Source of the DNA: Hymenobacter aranciens
GTDB taxonomy: Bacteria > Bacteroidota > Bacteroidia > Cytophagales > Hymenobacteraceae
Assembly (NCBI RefSeq): GCF_030580865.1
Contig: NZ_JAUQSY010000003.1
Coordinates: 434,001-498,000 of the forward strand
Length of the DNA stretch: 64,000 bases
Reading direction: 5' to 3'
Every line of letters starts with the position of its first letter. Position 1 is the stretch's first letter. Under the pieces are notes generated by a model. It ran no database searches. It saw nothing but the letters and a program-made list of their open reading frames with translations, and was not told the origin of the DNA. Below are positions 62,201 through 64,000 of the stretch, one piece after another. A program made the translations under genes and the position numbers.

Positions 62201-64000
62201 TAAATGCCGGCGCGGCCCTGAGCTTCAACGTAACCTACACCAACGCCGGCCCGAACCTGGCCGCCAGCTACGCCCAGACGCTGACGCTATCTAGCGGCCT
62301 GGGCGCGGGCAACGTGACCTTTGCCAACCTGCCCACGGGCGTGACGGCCAGCTACAACACCGCCAACGGCCAGGTGACCTTCACCGGCACGCCCACGACG
62401 CTGGCCAGCGGCGCCAACCAGAACCTGACGGTGAGCATCGCCGTCGTGCCGGCTGCCTTGAGCAGCATTACGGCTGCCACCACCATCACCACCAGCACCG
62501 GGCAGGGGGCCGATACCGGCGCCAACTCGGCCAGCGTAACCGTGCCGGTGACGCCGGTGGCCGACGTGACGACGACCCTGAGCGGGCCGACGCAAATCAT
62601 CCCGGGCAGCACCAATACCTACGCGGTTAATTTCCTCAACAACGGCCCCAGCCCGGCCGCCGGCGTCACGCGCACGGTGAGCATCCCGGCTGGGTCCAGC
62701 AACGTGACGGCCGCGGGCGGCACTATTGGAGGCAACACGGCCAGCGGCTTCACCATCACCTACACGCCCAGCCCGACGACCCTCGCCAGCGGCAGCCCGA
62801 CGCCTTACAGCTTCAGCTTCACCGCGCCCACGGCCACCGGCACCACCTACGCGCTGACCAGCACCGTGGGCACCAGCACCAGCCAGGGCGCCGACGCGGC
62901 CCCCAACTCGGCCACCCTGAGCCTGACCACGGCCGGGGCCGGCCTGGCCTGCAACTCGGTGTTTTACCGGGTGCGCGAGGTGAGCGGCAACTCGCTGCTG
63001 GAGCGCCTCGACCGCAGCAGCGCGGGCGGCACCATCACCTACGCCGGTACCACGCTCTACAGCACCGGCGTGAGCCTGAATGCCCTGGCTTTCAACTACG
63101 CCGACGGCTACCTCTACGCCTTCCGCACCAACTCGAACGTGCTTTACCGCCTCAGCAGCACCGGGGCGCAGGAAGTGGGCGCCATCGCGGGCATCCCGGC
63201 GACGGGGGCCAACGCGGCTACCTCGGATTTGAACGGGCTGATGTACATCGCCGACAACAGCACCACTACGCTCTACCGCCTCAACCTGAGCACGCTGACC
63301 CTGACCTCGACCGTGACCCTGAGCGCGGCGGTGAACTTCGGCGACATGGCCTACAACCCCGTGGACAATAATATCTACGCCAACCGCTACTACGCTGCCT
63401 CGGGCACCAACGGCGTGGCCCGCATCAACCCGACCTCGGGGGCGGTGACGGTGCTGGGCACGCCCGCCACGAGCGGCGACGACGTGGGCTCGCTGTTCTT
63501 CGACGCGGCCGGCGGCCTCTACGCGGCCACCAACCAGGGCAGCTTCGTGGGCTTTAACACCAGCACCGGGGCCTCGACCTTGATTGGGGCGGCGGGCTCG
63601 GCCGCGCAGTCCGACGGCGCCTCCTGCGTGTTCCCGACCGAGGAGCTTGATGTGGTGCTGAGCGCCGGCACGCCGGTGCGGGTGAGTTCCACGGCTTTCG
63701 ACGTGACCTACACCGTGCGGGTGAAAAACACCGGCGCCGTGAGCGATGCCAACGTGCAGGTAAACAATTTCCTCAACGACGGCACGAACCCAACCGGCGC
63801 GGCCTTCCCCGGCGCCAGCAGCGTGACCGTGACGACGGCTCCGTCCATCGCCAGCGGCCCCGCCCTAGCCCTGAACGGCGGTTTCAACGGCACCAGCAGC
63901 ACCGGCCTGCTGGCCGGCACCACGGCCCTGGCCAGCAACGCCACCAGCGTCATCACCTACACCGTGCGGGTGACTTACCCGAGCGTGGCCGCCATCCCGA
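56299..64000 (+). CDS. giant multidomain surface/secreted protein, 3' end beyond window
   Basis: Open from ATG 56299 to the window edge without a stop, at least 2567 residues. A basic N terminus and hydrophobic helix (GCLVLLLVLLGSGRAALA) form an export signal. Then come DUF11/CARDB-like modules (about 180-450), a glycine-rich stretch (about 655-920), another DUF11, an SdrD_B domain (about 1110-1280, LTGTIFEDVNYGGGAGRNYV) and a right-handed beta-helix (about 1330-1670, SISNNLIGYNGGKGIAISAG). An Ig/cadherin-like segment, two more DUF11 repeats, a DUF6923 propeller (about 2215-2450, YADGYLYAFRTNSNVLYRL) and a last DUF11 follow. Expected to be a T9SS-exported adhesin; a sorting domain would lie beyond 64000. 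Confidence 0.93.
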   Translation, partial: MEKKVRLNVGNGSVGRRKHMSLRRPEPQTAGWLRAALRQLAAPSWGCLVLLLVLLGSGRAALAGNTITPSIGANNTSPLPGSTLTLTLGYVNTYTNGTNRTATIVRNGTITGLPTGLTGVTFAGLGAAGATYNTGSGTITFNTGANGYDNTLAANDNTPDLDFTISFTVPVGMAAFTATSAPTTNTQSTTVNPQSVSVTVAPQLPADVSVTVSAPATAPAGAQATITVTATNTSTTNTATDVVVTAQLATGLPAGAVNVSNDGTYDAGTGRVTFPAQALGPNGTFTPTIRLLMPASGTRTVKVSGTSAVDVNAANNNGNAANANATITVTQVADVAISVSGPTAATPGSAIVYSVLLTNQGPSTATGLTAQLALGGAPTNVVVTGGGTLAGSTVSFTVPGGSLASGNSLIYTVRLTVPATGPVTGTASATSTTANGDPVAANNNGTAPASQVSTAVVASTPSEVCATPGASGSLTYSGTQGINTYYPGLTGTGTQNQAGQKVLAIGAATTSGTTPVSGALAVGDLVLVMQMQGAPINTTNTSSYGDGYAGDPGSGSLGGTTFTAGQYEYGTVAALAAGTVTLTNNLVNTYQNANATATTGQRRFQIIRVPQYQDFTLTANLTTVPAWNGSTGGVLALDVAGTLNLGTNRVINLVGKGFRGGGGRQLGGAGGLGYANTDYRTPATANVNASKGEGLAGTPRYLNNGGTTVTDLGTTFGYPDGSTVGGGDNGRGAPGNAGGGGTDTAPNSNEENTGGGGGSNGGTGGQGGNGWRSNLPSGGFGGAPFLAAAPSRLVLGGGGGAGTTNNGTVADDDTYPGNAGLTNDGFASSGAAGGGMLLARVGSVSGTGTINVSGADVAFVPENDGSGGGGGGGSVLLLSNNTAATALTGVTVLATGGQGGSNTGGGSAHGPGGGGSGGVVFASSPLNAASSYGAGTNGTTFNGLVYEAGPGTSSPAFVRNSVGFDETPLLQSGANCVADLTTTLSGPTALATGGNAGPYTVTFTNNGPGSGSFATRTVTLPTGASLSSQQLLDIQAQAPGATYTSGTRVISFGAASGVASGATSSFIFSFTAPATTGTGLTLSSAVTAASGTNQGANQAADNASLTLSVSNALTGTIFEDVNYGGGAGRNYVTANAGSGLASGAIRRPGVRVELYNTSTGAFVAAAITDANGQYALPVQASTGYTLRVVNNTVTSARPGATFSGAASTGYLSNQVAVQTFNGLTDRVGGEYPGRADADANTTGANLSTLTAGSVAAQSLRTLTSAASGLTTGPDFGFNFDVVTNTNDAGQGSLRQFILNANALGGETTLAQSGSSAAGALAAQRETSIFMIPNGATTAANNVPAGLRSYSASTNAGLASQLSGGVAVITPATTLPAISGPNTFIDGSTQTFNIGNTNNVTLGAGGTVGTAATALGTVNGPEVQLSGTAVVATGLDVAATGTGAGVLGLAIYGFGTNGDNDNSAGIRAATGGLTISRNVLGSPATGFTDPGNSTRGLGDGIRLTGGTTASSISNNLIGYNGGKGIAISAGVTTVSVTNNEVRSNAQNGPAWDGIDVQGSAATVTGNLFVNNAGVGIDSYNSAGANTITGNTVSGNGRGTATLAPDETPGIRLFGALNVVSQNVSTGNYGAGVMVVNSSPTTTISQNSIYNNGTVAALNGAAATGQLGIDLTNGNTATGDAPFLTLNDNGDTDGGANGLLNFPVITSATVVGANLVVQGFTRPGARIEFFNPGPVADPSGFGEGQTYLGTVTEGGAAGGGNLVADTNADTGSYGPGLINGLSQGTDNTNRFTFNIPLTGSFAGYAAGSLLTATATLDGATSEFAGNVAVNTAPVANTLTNTAGIPNTSAPVALAPGLSGTANGSGNSIAAYTIVSLPASGTLSYVSGSTTTTVAAGTTITAAQLASLRYTPASGTTGNVSFTYTVTDANGIASLSNNSGGTITAGPATYTIPVTAVADVATTITPSATPVNAGAALSFNVTYTNAGPNLAASYAQTLTLSSGLGAGNVTFANLPTGVTASYNTANGQVTFTGTPTTLASGANQNLTVSIAVVPAALSSITAATTITTSTGQGADTGANSASVTVPVTPVADVTTTLSGPTQIIPGSTNTYAVNFLNNGPSPAAGVTRTVSIPAGSSNVTAAGGTIGGNTASGFTITYTPSPTTLASGSPTPYSFSFTAPTATGTTYALTSTVGTSTSQGADAAPNSATLSLTTAGAGLACNSVFYRVREVSGNSLLERLDRSSAGGTITYAGTTLYSTGVSLNALAFNYADGYLYAFRTNSNVLYRLSSTGAQEVGAIAGIPATGANAATSDLNGLMYIADNSTTTLYRLNLSTLTLTSTVTLSAAVNFGDMAYNPVDNNIYANRYYAASGTNGVARINPTSGAVTVLGTPATSGDDVGSLFFDAAGGLYAATNQGSFVGFNTSTGASTLIGAAGSAAQSDGASCVFPTEELDVVLSAGTPVRVSSTAFDVTYTVRVKNTGAVSDANVQVNNFLNDGTNPTGAAFPGASSVTVTTAPSIASGPALALNGGFNGTSSTGLLAGTTALASNATSVITYTVRVTYPSVAAIP

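Overview
The window looks like chromosome from a high-GC member of the Bacteroidota, most like Hymenobacter or a close Cytophagales relative. Three secreted proteins end in type IX secretion (T9SS) C-terminal sorting domains. There is a NrfD-like ActC subunit of alternative complex III and many small SPII lipoproteins. The sensor kinases are of the LytS/YehU type with a LytTR regulator, genes lack Shine-Dalgarno sequences, and the high GC leaves long antisense open frames. The species name is an inference from protein style, not a database match.

Layout. 0.3-2.6 kb (minus): tyrosine integrase, excisionase-like HTH protein and a SLOG/DUF2493 protein, probably one end of an integrated element. 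3.0-6.8 kb: a lipoprotein, an SDR dehydrogenase, a 41-residue basic protein with its own terminator, and a scar made of a badly decayed gene fused to an IS5-type transposase fragment. 6.8-13.3 kb (minus): lipoprotein plus S41 peptidase (overlapping by 1 base), a reprolysin-type metalloprotease with fibronectin repeats and a T9SS tail, an alpha/beta hydrolase and a small exported protein. 13.7-19.8 kb (plus): four packed envelope genes, an AraC regulator, a secreted unknown and a DmpA-type aminopeptidase. 20.2-31.8 kb (minus): second S41 peptidase, 7TM-AraC regulator, 1262-residue Kelch/T9SS protein, a solitary ActC, cupin, a Rid-family protein lacking the usual arginine, and a beta-helix lipoprotein.

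32.2-38.2 kb (plus): two LytS-like histidine kinases and one LytTR response regulator in one operon, then a cupin / 32-residue membrane peptide / diheme cytochrome c operon and a PCMD-type T9SS protein. The promoter regions of the kinase operon and the cupin-cytochrome operon both carry three AATTCcGCcGG-like direct repeats spaced exactly 21 bp, the spacing expected for a LytTR regulator. This suggests a small regulon visible in the window. 38.3-41 kb is a graveyard: a truncated duplicate of a two-gene junction that exists intact at 47.9-48.3 kb, a beheaded AraC gene, and a universal stress protein gene head to head with another 5'-truncated gene.

41-53.6 kb holds envelope genes: a zinc-ribbon membrane protein, a YcxB-like protein, an FAD monooxygenase, a DUF4153 membrane protein with a large partner of unknown function, and five consecutive small exported proteins or lipoproteins. 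53.7-55.7 kb is an OmpR/HAMP-kinase two-component system, followed by a noncoding array of about twelve units of 20-21 bp with A-tracts. The window ends inside a giant DUF11/SdrD/beta-helix surface protein (from 56299, more than 2567 residues). No rRNA, tRNA or CRISPR was recognised.
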